This document shows positions 44,928-56,053 of a DNA stretch of 64,000 nucleotides, piece after piece. The notes under the pieces were generated by a model. The model worked only from the letters and a program-made list of their open reading frames with translations. It had not been told where the DNA came from and ran no database searches. Origin of the DNA: Platerodrilus igneus (taxonomy: Eukaryota > Arthropoda > Insecta > Coleoptera > Lycidae); assembly GCA_036346225.1 (NCBI GenBank), contig JARFIW010001670.1, positions 3,720,001-3,784,000 of the forward strand, written 5' to 3'. Position 1 is the stretch's first letter. Every line of letters starts with the position of its first letter. The position numbers and the translations under genes were made by a program.

Positions 44928-46862
44928 TTACTTGTATGTCAGGTTGATCCTCCTATCCTTTTTTGCAGCGAAGATATCTATGACAGAATCATAAAACTTC
45001 GAGGTCTTCTTTAACTCTCGAAATAATTCTTTTTCAATTGATATTAATGCCAAGCTACAAAGACGATCTTGTGATGTCGTGTTTCTATTGTACGACTTAA
45101 TACATTTCAATGCCGAAAAACTCCGTTCTGCTGAAGTATTTGTCGCCGCAATCGTAAGAAAAAGATTTACTAGTTTTGCTAATTCCTGCACAGTTAGTCA
45201 TTTGATACCAAGTAATCGTTTAATTTTTGAAACGGAGTTATGTTTAAAAGATGTAGAATCATATACATAGGATAACTCGTTGTTTAAACCCGTCTCATTA
45301 AAATATTGGCCATATGGAGAATTCATCATGCTTTTGAGCAATTCTAACGGGAATTTAGGAGCATATTCGTCAAATTTATTAAATTGCAAAATGCTGAAAA
45401 ACTTTAATTTACAGAAATCGGAAAAACGATCTTCGACATGCACAATTAAGTTGTCTAAGATTTCAAAGTAAAGATGCCGATAAAGGTCTTCTTCATTATC
45501 GCCAATTTTAATTCGTTTGGGCATATGTACCACCTTACTGTTCATTTCAAAATCTTTTATTTTTATTCAGAAGCCTCTAAAATCATCGCGCTACCGAACT
45601 AGATAACTCTTCAAATTCTGTATTTCACTATTGCAATACGTAATGTCACATTTTTTTTTGCAGAATTTTAAATAACATATCTGTTTTAGGCAGCACTAAA
45701 TGAAATAATTCTAACAGCAAATTAAATTCAAAATCACAAAGGTTTGTGCAAAAATCTTTTGCACAATATCGCGACTCGGCATCGAACGTAGCAGCATTTC
45801 TAAAATAAAATCAAACAATTCGTTAAGCTCATTCTTATGGCCATAAACCATTTACAAGCCGATTGTTATACTGCCATCTAGTAGGAGCAACTGAAGGAAA
45901 CGACTGTTCACAATTTTATCAAGAGCATACAATCTTTTCAATGAGTTTGAAAAAAACGATGCAAAGCTAGACAAGGTCCTAAAAAACTCTACATTGTATA
46001 ATGTTTTTTACAGAATTTTGTAGAACTAAATTTAATTTGTGTGCATAACATATGGTTAATAATGCATGTGGGCATTTCAATTTAACTTTAGTGGCAAGAC
46101 CGTTATATTGTTTTGTATTGACAGATGCACTATCATACGTTTGGGCCACTAACTTGTCACTACAATTCAATTCATCTAAATGGTCAAACACGCATTTTGA
46201 TATACGTTCAGCTGTTCGATCGTCACTAAGGTCTAAAAATCTAATAAATCTTTCCTGAACCGCACCACTTAAATCAACATACCGGAAAACACTAGAAAGT
46301 TGAGATTTTTTTGTAATGTCTGTAGTTTCAACAACAATAATAGCTAAAAATGTCGCTTCTGAAACTTCTTTTTTAATAATTTTCATCAAATGTTCACTAC
46401 AAGCTTCGATTAGATCATTTCGAATTGCTGAAGTTTCTGCACTATAAACTGTACAAGTTCTTAGGTGCAGTTGTAATTGGACATCATTTTCTGCAAGTAA
46501 CTGCAGTAATTCCCTATAATGACCTCTATTTGCCGATTTTCAGATTCATTATGTCCACGAACTGGCAATTCCTGCAAAAAAAGAAAACATACAATGTCTA
46601 TCAATTTTCTAATAACATAACGATTACTCCTAACTTTATTATTATGTAGTTCTATATTTTCTTTATAGGCTTTGCTTAAAGAAAATTCTATTCTGTTGTC
46701 ACTAATCATGAACTGTTTAAGATTAACAGAAGTTACTACGTGTTCATTAGTTTGTTGATGACGTTTACGTAGTACATTCCCCAAATTATTTAAATCTATT
46801 TCTCTATCCTTGTTCCATACATTTTTATGAACGGAAAACAATAAACATGGCCAACAAAACAA
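44928..46862 (-). pseudogene. hAT (ZMYM/DUF4371-type) transposase
   Basis: Pieces in order: FCWPCLLFS with VNLKQF...ELPVRGHNES (46862-46461), the zinc-finger/DUF4371 start. Then IIVVETTDITKKSQLS and FRYVDLSGAVQERFIRFLDL with AQTYDSASV (46389-45979), the RNase H core, where the catalytic aspartate of the usual DETTD box is valine. Then a middle segment (45545-45198). Last is NTSAERSFSALKCIKS and LALISIEKELF (45191-44928), the C-terminal dimerisation domain. Stops and shifts separate the four frames. It would have excised and reinserted the element; it is now inactive. Confidence 0.88.
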
Positions 46863-47150
46863 CTTTAATAACTTTTACAACCGCACAACCACGGAATCTC
46901 CCTATATTTACTTTTAAAAAATATGAGTTGAACTATCTTCCCACCCGTTTTTCGTTCTTGAACTAAATTAGGGGTAAGTCTTCCTTTAGAAATTATGTTT
47001 TTTTTCAGCAAAACCTAGTGAACTAAATGGATTTTTAAATAGTTGTTCAACAGCACGATTACACTCATTTACTTCGCTAAAATTCGTTGCCTGCATTTTT
47101 ATGAAACCGGAACCTTGCAACTATCACCTCTTAGAAAAACATTATCTATA

Positions 47151-47416
47151 GTCCATTCGCTTTAACTTTAGGATGACGTCAAACTGAATAAAATACCACA
47201 TTGCCGATGTTAGCTTTAATCATAATATATTTAACGAAAGGTATGGGAATATTCCCAATGGCAAGAAGAATTGGTGGCAACACCGTACAGAACTGCCAAC
47301 CTTTACTTTGTTAAATGACGGTATTCTTCAAGTGCAAATCTAGGTATTTATTTGCATACGGTTGTCAACACTTCATAAGTGCATTTGACGTCATCCTAAA
47401 GTTAATTTGAATAGAC
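47151..47416. mobile_element. 266-bp mariner-type MITE nested in hAT
   Basis: Inverted arms of 33 bases (GTC-ATTC---TTAACTTTAGG and onward through GATGACGTCAAA) match with four mismatches. A TA dinucleotide flanks each side (47149-47150, 47417-47418), the target duplication of Tc1/mariner elements. There is no coding content. Confidence 0.85.
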
Positions 47417-48149
47417 TATTCTATTTATATTAATTTTAAAAAAATAATTATGTAAAGCTAATACATTATAAAGGTATGAATGGTATTACCACTAAAAATA
47501 ACGTGCAATCAGAAAAAATTGGTTCTACGCGTCTTAGCGTCTGTCAGGGTGCAATTTCAAGTGTGTAAGACGACACCATCACATCCTCATCCAGGCGGTA
47601 ACACAGTGTATACATTTCAATATTAAAAAGGAGCTGTGCGCGCAACCCCTTACTCGTTCTTAATAGCCAAATAGGATGAATTAGTCACGTCCTGCCCTAC
47701 ATCTTACGACAAAATTCGTAGCAAGCAGGTTTTTCATACATTAACACTACATTGCTAAAATGTTGTGGCGCTCGTTCAGATAAACGTTGACAAATTCTAT
47801 AATCTATAATTTAAAAGGTTTACGGAAAACGGAAGTATGTCCTTTGGGAAAATATGTTATTTTTAATTATTATTAAATTAAAGTGTAGGATGAACCTCTC
47901 GTCCTATATGGAGGAATCGCCACTAAGTGAAAGCAATAAAAGTACTGCAGTAAAGCTATTGGCTGTATTAATAAAAAATTATGAAAGTTCATGGTCCCGA
48001 TTGCTTAGTTTAATATTTTGTATGAAAGGACCTCCAGTTACCTATCGTTTAAACGAAAAAGATTTTATTAAATTGAGATGGCAGAATTTAACTAGGTCAG
48101 ATAGGAGGCCAAGTTTTAAAATTACCTACATCATAATCATTAGGTTTCA

Positions 48150-48236
48150 GTTTTGGAATAGGTTGAACGCGTCCCTGCTTTGTTTCCAATCTGAGCTAAC
48201 CTACACATTTCCCTGAAATTCTCACAGCCAACATTC
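48150..48236 (-). mobile_element. RTE-like 3' tail fragment
   Basis: The minus strand reads GAATTTCAGGGAAATGTG then TAGGTTAGCTCAGA and GGGACGCGTTCAACC, the 3' tail signature of copy A (about 1838-1895). A short fragment in inverse orientation. Confidence 0.65.
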
Positions 48237-48639
48237 GCACGGTACTCACATTTTGTAATTTAAGGGTTTCCGGATTAACTTTACCGATGGACTAATTTCT
48301 CGACACGTTAGGACACCTAATTCCAGTGGTTTAATCAACATAGTTGATAAGTGAAACCTTACTTTTCATCACTTCACTTCACTACCGACGCGATTTAAGT
48401 CCACGCAAAGCACGCGTGCTTGAACTTTCTGGCCAATTTATACAGCGAAACTCGGCACAATTTGCAATCGACCCGAGGGCCATTGGTCCCTCCCTACACC
48501 CATCCGTTACCCTTCAACCATATTTTTGTTCTTATCTGGTCACCTCTGTGTATTAATTTCGTTCCAAGCTAGTCACGTTAATCCTCCACTCTTTTGCTAA
48601 AATTCCACATTCTGTTTTTACACATGTATGAAGCTTTCT

Positions 48640-49330
48640 TAGGGTAAAGTTCAGTGACTTTAGTTTATGTGAACAATCATTAATTTTATCACATCTTATA
48701 TGTTACGATTCAACGATTGGGAAATTCTCGGTTTAAATAATCTTTTACAATTGTTGCATTATGCGCTGGTGCACCGTCCTGCTGTCACCATATGTTTGAT
48801 ATTGATTTATTGTAATATCGTCCAAATACTAGGATATTTGCATGCGAAGTTGATTTAAATAACTTTCTTCATTTAATGATTCGTAATACATAAATGGCCC
48901 AATTAAACAGTCATGTAAGATACCCATCCCAACATTAATACCAAAACGCCAAAACGTGTCTGTAGTCTTCTTTCCCGAATTGGTTTCGGATTTTATAATG
49001 CCCAGTAATGTTCAGTATTACGATTAGAAATTCCAGGGTTTGTAAATTCAGTTTATCAGAACAAACGATTTTCCTTTTAAAAAAATCTTTATCATCATTT
49101 AGCATTCCTAATTACAATATTCTAGCCGTCAGATACTATCTCCAGATTGTTGTGTACGACTTATATCGATCTGGTATGGTTTCTGCTTATTTGCTTGTAT
49201 TAAACTAGTACCTGCGGTAAATTATCAGCTACTTCACGTGTGAATGTTGGAACTATCTGTGTGAAATATTCTTATTTAGGTTTACCTCAATCTCTCTTTG
49301 TTCCTTTCACTGCTTCTCAACGGAAGTTAT
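48640..49330 (-). pseudogene. DUF4817-associated Tc1/mariner-like transposase fragment
   Basis: The minus strand decodes, across stops, to a VCSDK start (usual SDE box of DDE transposases), ITGHYKIRNQF, HVLAFWY*CWDGYL and QQDGAPAHNATIVKDYLNREFPNRWI near 48790-48710. The QQDGAPAH word carries the second catalytic aspartate and is typical of this widespread insect transposase. The following IEWPARSPDLTP part is missing or degraded. The foldback element at 3931-4315 keeps the N-terminal start of the same kind of transposase. Confidence 0.75.
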
Positions 49331-49940
49331 GGAATTTACAAAACGAAATCAAACACGGCAAACTTAAGAAACATCTGTACATTTAAAAATAATTTTCTTT
49401 CATACAAAAGAATATAGAACAGTTTACAGCATAATTTTCAATCATAAAATTATTCCTAACAAGTACCTATTTACTTAATTATCTAAATGTGGTATTCTAA
49501 CAGTAAGTGAACTACTTGTATCATGTATTTTTACTAAGAGTTCCAGTTTTTACAGGACGCCTATGAATATCCGTTGATCGGGTATTATTCAGTTGGGATA
49601 GCGTTCCATGTACAGACGTTTGGATTATCGTGCATTTCCATTTGCAAGGTCATAGATGAAATGCATCTCAGCCATTTCAGAATTCGGAAAACTTAGCACT
49701 TTTATGAGATAATAACAAGTATTTAAAACACTTTTACACAATATAGTTTACGACTTCCTTTACGTTAATAAACATATTGAGACACAAGCTACGAGTTCAA
49801 ATATGAAGCGTACTATCGAAATTAATAAAAACAAGAGATTGTCCACAATTGTCCTACTAGACCCACTTAAAAGATTTTAATTTAATCTAGCGATTAACAG
49901 AAAATAGTTTCTTATTATTTTCTTAAATAACGGTCACAGA
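49331..49940. other. Non-coding interval
   Basis: No gene or repeat was recognised between the transposase relic and the BEL/Pao LTR. Confidence 0.45.
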
Positions 49941-50151
49941 TGTTAATGTAAATAATTCATAATATAATGATACAAGCTTTGCTGTTTGAATGTTTGATGT
50001 AGCTTTTATTTTTTTAATGAATATGCATTTGTAAATTTGATGGAAGTAATAACAACTTTTTTTTGACTACTTGATTATAAACATACTTGCTAGTATGAAT
50101 ATCAAGGCTAATGATATTTTAGTACATTGATATCAAATGCAATTCTTAACA
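49941..50151 (-). repeat. 3' LTR of BEL/Pao element 2
   Basis: 211 bases, TG...CA ends. About 90 percent identical to 55845-56053 by eye. Confidence 0.9.
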
Positions 50152-50494
50152 AACACCCCACCTTGAAAGAGTAAGCTTTCAACAATGGTTAAAATGGACA
50201 AACGAAACAATTATAAATGTAACATTGTAGAAAACAATATTTGAATATATAAAATTGTGTAACAAGAACATTAAGTGAATAATTAAATTTGTAAAAGTCA
50301 TAACACTATAACACTGGTAATGCAAAAGTCATGTGCTAGGAAGCGGACATAAGTTTGCGAAAGCTCGACGAATTGTTCCTTTCACTGTCCTCACTGATGC
50401 TACTCTTGCGATGCTGTCAGCTCCAGGATGGAGTAGTTCGACTCTACCCAAAAGGTCAGCATAAAGGAGGTAAGCCATTTTCCTTGATTAATAC

Positions 50495-51887
50495 CTAACC
50501 CCCAACTTGTAAGTTGTTTTGATTAGTTTTCCACTTCAAGCGGGCTTGAAGTTCGCAAATATATTCAGAAGACCAACGTGTCCAAAAGTGTTGTGTCAAC
50601 TGCTGTATGAGCTGATATTTTAAAAAGCGGTTTTGGTTTATGCTTTGTAAGTTTGGATCTGCGATTAAATTAATAGGACGACCAATGATAAAACGACCGG
50701 GAGTTAGTGGTGGAAAGTAATTTGAATCTGTAGAAAGTGGTGATAGAGGTCTCGAATTCAATATTTCTTCTATCTGGATTAAAAATGTTATAAAGTCTTC
50801 GTAGACTAATCGATCATTACCCAAAACTTTTTTAAATGAAACTTAACTGATTTCACCCCTGATTCCCAAAGACCTCCAAAATGAGGTAAATAAGGTGGTA
50901 TAAAGTCCCAAGTTATACCCCGTAGAGTATTGAAATCAATGATTTTATTGCTATAATCCTGCAAGAACTGACCTAAGATATCTAATTCCTTTTTTGCCCC
51001 TACAAAATTGTCTCCATTATCGGAAAGGATCCGTATCGGTTTGCCTCTTTGAGATGTAAATCTACGTACTACTGCAATGAAACCCTCTGTAGAGAACTCT
51101 GTTGATAATTCTAAATGGATGGCTTTAGTACTAAAACATATGAACAATGCCACGTATCCCTTTAACATGTTACTGTCACGCCGTCGCCTATAATGAAAGA
51201 TAATGGGACCTGCATAGTCATGTCCTGTTATACAAAATGGAGGTGATGAAGTAACCCTTGCAGAAAGAAGATTACCCATCATTGGTGTCAAAGTAATAGG
51301 CTTAGCACGAAAGCATGTAACGCATTCACGCACAACTAGCTTTGAAGTATTTTTTCACTAATAGGCCAGAAGGTATTCTTAATTGATGCTACTTCTTGCT
51401 GCGGACCAGCATGATGCAATTTTTTATGCTCATCTCGTATCAATAATTTAGTGAAGTGATGATTTTAAGAAAGCAATATAAGATGCTACTTATCGATGTC
51501 AAACTGAGAATGTCTAAGTCTTCCACCCACCCTAATGATTCTATCCTCTGTAATGAATAGATTGAGACTTAGCAATTCACTCTTAGAACGGAAGCACAGC
51601 CCTTGAGACAACAACATGTACTCTGAACTAAAACAATACTGTTGTATCATTTTAACTATTGTCTTGGTGGTCTTGTCAATTTCATCGGTATGAAGACATT
51701 CCGATTTTTTATAAGAACCCCTTTTTCTTAGAAGGCTTATAAAACAAAAACAATATGCCACAATACGAATTAATCTGTTATAATTCGAGAAGCGGTCAAA
51801 TGGAAAATGGAATTCATGTTTTACAAATAACGATACCTTTGTACACTTCAATTCTGGTAAATCTTGTGTATTCAAGATGCTCGACAC
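50495..51887 (-). pseudogene. BEL/Pao 2 integrase region
   Basis: Frames 51887-51486 (Pao segment before the zinc domain, ending GGRLRHSQF), 51333-50806 and 50824-50495 cover the integrase. Visible are CVTCFRAKPIT, ITGHDYAGPIIF (first aspartate), LSDNGDNFVGA (second) and PHFGGLWESGVKS with its glutamate intact. Then come EEILNSRPLSPLSTD, LTPGRFIIGRP and LTQHFWTRWSSEYI, the start of the DUF5641-like tail. The catalytic triad is complete, unlike in element 1, but the protein is split by shifts and the zinc part is partly lost near 51350-51480. Confidence 0.87.
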
Positions 51888-51899
51888 AAACTGGATTAA

Positions 51900-53730
51900 T
51901 TCCGCGACTTGCTAAGTCTGATGGATTGTCATAATAACGAACATGATGCCATTTTGATATATCAGTAATTGTTTGAATTTCACATACCCGATTTGTAACG
52001 AATGTTTTGAGAAGATTTAGAAGAGTGAGAAACCAACCAAGTACTATAGTTGAATCGCTTGAATAGAATATCTTGTCAAAATTAATTGTGAGAGACTTCT
52101 GTATTTTATTTGCTAGCTTTGATATAACCAGCGCTCCTTGAAGTTACAGTCTTGGAATGATTACAAACTTCAAAGGAAAACCTTTGCCTTTGCGCATAAT
52201 AAATGAACCTGCGAATTGCCATGTTCATTCGTGCTCGTAATGTAAATGCATGCTACATATGCATCTTCAAACGCATCACAGAAACAATGCAGTTCTGTGC
52301 CTGTACCTGACGTGTCTCGGTATTTGAATGTGGTTTAAATAAAGAATTTCACGTATGAAAATTACCCATTTTGTATGAAGATCAATTGATATCGTTTTGT
52401 CCCAATGAATCCTTTCAAACCACAATTTTTGAAGTAAAAATTGTATCACTATAATGCAAGCAGCCAAAAGACCTAATAGATCCTATATTTGTGAACAATT
52501 GCTAAAACGGACCTTTTACTGCTTCGCTTTGAAGTATTCGGAGCTAGTATTTTGTACTACAAAATATCAGTTGTTGGACACCAAAAGATACCTAATATTT
52601 TAGAATTTTCAGAAATTCCCAGTTGCAAAATATTAATAGACACATCTAAATTATTAAATGAATGTTGAATATCTCTATGAATCGAAGACTCATTGGATTC
52701 CCACTTGCCTAGATTAAAACCTGCTTGTTGAGAATATTTGAGACTTCTAGACAAGTTTGTGTAAGTTCTTTTAATGAATCTGAACCGTACAAAATATCAT
52801 GTACATAAAAAGAGTTATCGATTGCATGGCAAGCCATTGAAAATGATACCGCATTTTTAATCGATAATTGATGCAGACACCTTATTGTAAGGAATGACGC
52901 ACTAGTAGCACCATATGTTATTGTATTTAATTGGTAAACTTCTAGTGGATCTTTGGGATTCTTTCTCCAAAAGATTTACTGTAAAGATATTTGTTGTGGA
53001 TTAACCTACATGCATCTATACATCTTTTCAATGTCTGAAGACACGACATACGGAAATTGTCTGAATCGTAAAGGGATTGAAAAGAGATCATTTTGTATGG
53101 TAGCACCTGCCAACTGAATTTAATTTAAAGATACACCACTGGTTGTTGGACAAGAACCATCAAATACTACTCTGAGTTTTGCAGTAAGACTGTTTCCTTT
53201 AATACTCCATGATGTGGAAGGAAATTATTGGCATTAGAGGATGAAGTAGAATATGTCAATGGAGACATGCGATTTAAAATCCGATATTCATCCATGAACT
53301 TAAAGTATCTATCACGCAATTCTGAATTTGTTTGAAGTTTGCGCTCAAGATTTTAAAAAACTTTTTAGCAATTCGAAATTGCCTAGTAAATTTACAGACT
53401 CCTTGAACGGAATGGAGACCATAAACTTACCATCACCGTCCCTTTTAAAAGTAGAAAGAAGATGATTTTCAAAATCGACTTCTTCCTTGGAAATATATTC
53501 TTTTGTAGTTTGTATTTCTTTGACCTCCCAGAAACGAGCAAGTTGTTCTTAAACGTCCATACGCTTTCTGAAATTGCAATAATAAGAACGTTTTGCGTTA
53601 CATGAAAGATTATGAATAGGACCTGAAATGATTCAACCCAACTTAGTCTTTTGAAGAATTGGTAACCCCTGGCCTAGCTTGATCTGTGCGACGCAAAACA
53701 ACGACCAAAACTAATCAACTCCGATCAGTA
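51900..53730 (-). pseudogene. BEL/Pao 2 reverse transcriptase, heavily degraded
   Basis: No long frame survives, but Pao RT words can be followed on the minus strand: LREFRIGFEVHG-type peptidase end, DGSCPTTSGVSLNQIQL near 53150-53110, YGATSASFLTIRCLHQL near 52910-52870 and FYVHDILYGSDS at 52807-52770. In the last the catalytic YVDD box reads YVHD (52796-52807). Frames at 52754-52557 and 52467-52276 are its remnants. Confidence 0.75.
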
Positions 53731-53733
53731 AGT

Positions 53734-54255
53734 CTACTGAAGATGCCGTATGTAAACGTGGATCAGCAAGCTGTATGCTTTAGGAATGTTTAACGAAGAT
53801 GCATTAATATTTTGAGTGGGCAAGTGCTTACAAATATTTGTAATAACTAAGCACGAAAGTGCTGATGTGAAGTCGTTCTGTCGTGACTCTATTTGTACAT
53901 TGCATCTGTACCTGACGCAAGAATATGCTTGACCTATAGCCACAATTGAAATATTGAAGGAGGTTTTCTGTAGACCTAATGTGTCACACAGTGATTGTGA
54001 AATGAAGCTAGATTCAGATGCACTGTCAAGTAATACTCTGCAGTCGTGAGTTCTACCATGAATATCAAAAATCTTTATTACTGCAGTTGATAAGAAAGTC
54101 TGAATCTTTGAATTTGTGTAGCTTGAAAGTGCAACTGATGCGTTTTCATTGTTGTCTCTGAATGAAGCAACGTATTGTATTTCTGCGGAAATTTTATACA
54201 TGATCCAAATCTGGAATCCTTCATTGAATGTCCCGAATTTAGACAATTCATGCAT
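53734..54255 (-). pseudogene. BEL/Pao 2 protease (DUF1758-like)
   Basis: A 173-codon frame contains TAVIKIFDIHGRTHDCRVLLD followed by SASESSFISQSLCDTLGL. This is the retropepsin active-site segment (DSA in place of the more common DSG or DTG), as in Pao polyproteins. Upstream, a decayed knuckle region (minus, about 54400-54256) shows cysteine/histidine spacing. The frame ends out of phase before RT. Confidence 0.8.
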
Positions 54256-54539
54256 AAAAGGGTATTTTGGACATACTCAATCCGCAGATGAATAGGTAAA
54301 TTTTGAAATTCAGAACAACTCTAACTTTTATGTAGTTGTTTGCAATATGAACAAGCTGGTTTAGTAGTTACAAATGCCTTTGGATGAACTACCTTGTCAA
54401 CTTGAACCTTACCTTTTGAATGTGAATGTAGTTTAGATGCACCCGATCCACTAACGTGCAACTCAATCAATTTGAGTAAGTCCGCTTTATTATTTAGAAA
54501 TTTGAGAAACTACTCCATTATAGATGAATTTGTAGATTT

Positions 54540-55330
54540 ATATGCCTCTCCCTCTCAATCGCGAGTTGTTGTTGAATCTAACTTGTTCGACACCATATAA
54601 ATCAATAATGGATCCCAATCTCTTGTTGATTGACCAAGTGCATCAAGAGATCTTAAATTTTTATTAATACTATCCATAAGACTACGCAACTGAGACGAAG
54701 ACTCCTTAGTAACCCTTTGAAGATTGAACAATGCCTGTATGTGTTTATGAATAAGCATTCGTTTGTTCCATATCTACTATTAAGTATTTCTCACGCTACA
54801 CTGAAATTGGAGCTTGTAATCTCCAGAGAATCTATGATACGACTTGCATCTCCAGAAATTGATGACCTGAGGTAATGAAAACGCTGAATAGGATCAATTT
54901 GTGGATTTTTATTGATTAATGAATCAAATGTATTACGGAATTCTAGCCAACATTCATGACCAGATGACTGAATTGTTGGAAGCTTTATTTTATGTTGAAG
55001 ATAATGCAGATAATTCTGGCGAGCTACTTATGCTAGTAGCACTTGCAGAATTGTTATGTAAATTAATTAATACCTCTGTTTGTGATACTATTTTGAAATA
55101 ATTATCTTCAAAGAAAATACGCTCTTTTTCTTGGTCAGAATCAATAAGCTCTATTTGTGTTTGAATATCATCAAAAACTAAAAAACACGACTGCTCTGTT
55201 TTGTGCAACCGTTTTAGTAATTAAATAATACTTATTTGTTGAATATCAAAGGATTCTACCACCTTACCAAATTCGTAAGTTGTGTTTTAAGCGTTCCTCT
55301 TTTTGCTATGAATGATGCTAATTCTGTCAT
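54540..55330 (-). pseudogene. BEL/Pao 2 gag (DUF1759-like)
   Basis: The presumed start is MTELASFIAKRGTLKTQLTN at 55330. It is followed in the frame 55208-54990 by HKTEQSCFLVFDDIQTQIEL, and after shifts by 54758-54555 (LFNLQRVTKESSSQLRSLMD with LDALGQSTRDWDPLLIYM), the DUF1759 end. Stops and shifts throughout. Confidence 0.78.
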
Positions 55331-55844
55331 GTTTGACGGTGTATAAATATTGTGTTAAAGATGAATAAAGAATGAAATCGCAATGCTTGAGTTGTATGAA
55401 TGAATTGTGTACGAAATATGCAAAATTTCTGAACGTGATACCGACTTTCGTACTCGTTTTTCATGCAACTTTGTTTATAATAAACAAATTGATTTTTGTA
55501 TGTTTAAGTGCTGTAAAATAATATAGAAGCAATACTGAAATACAATGTTAAATGCAAATACAGGTAAAGTGAACTGAATTTTGCAATACTGAATCTGAAT
55601 GAAGTATTGAAATGTCAAATAAATACGCAGTGACAAATACAGGTAATTGGAACAAACTCACAAGTAATCTTTTGCACTATTGTAAACATGCAAGTAGATT
55701 CTTCTCTTTTGAAGAGTGTTTACGTTCTGGAGAGTTATGCTGCTATTTGCTATGTGGCACTGCTATATCTTTATAAGTGGATGGTTGTAAAATTCCATAG
55801 CGCTGTGAAGATAACTGTATACGACAAAGAAAGACCAAAAAGTT

Positions 55845-56053
55845 TGTTAATGTAAATAATTCATATTATAATGATACAAGCTTTGCTGTTTGAATATTTG
55901 ATGTAAAGTTATATTTTTTTAATGAATGTGCATTTGTAAATTTGATTGAAGTAATGACAATTTTTTTACTACTTGATTATAAATATACTTGCCAGTATGA
56001 ATATCAAAGCTAATGATATTTTAGTACATTCATATCAAATACAAATCCTAACA
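55845..56053 (-). repeat. 5' LTR of BEL/Pao element 2
   Basis: 209 bases. Begins TGTTAATG and ends CTAACA on the plus strand. Confidence 0.9.

Larger units (their letters stand above)
44733..47925 (-). mobile_element. hAT transposon with both ends and 8-bp TSD
   Basis: Terminal inverted repeats GAGTGGCGATTC (left, 44733) and TAGTGGCGATTC (right end on the minus strand, 47925) match at 11 of 12 bases and fit the CAGTGGCG-type hAT terminus. The flanking octamers AGTGAAGG (44725-44732) and AGTGAAAG (47926-47933) agree at 7 of 8 positions, the TSD length of hAT elements. GTGTAGGA(C/T)GAACCT recurs near each end (44760s and 47883), a likely subterminal motif. The transposase inside is dead and a 266-bp MITE is nested at 47151-47416. 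Confidence 0.85.
49941..56053 (-). mobile_element. BEL/Pao LTR retrotransposon 2, LTR to LTR
   Basis: LTRs of 211 (49941-50151) and 209 bases (55845-56053) begin TGTTAATG and end TAACA. The 5-bp target duplication ACAGA is perfect (49936-49940 and 56054-56058). The minus-strand order is gag, protease, RT, integrase. A purine-rich AAGGTGGGGTG tract borders the inner edge of the left LTR. TGGTCTTTCTTTG on the minus strand sits a few bases inside the right LTR and could be the primer site. Coding frames are far more decayed than in element 1, and the LTRs differ at many positions, so it is older. Confidence 0.93.
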
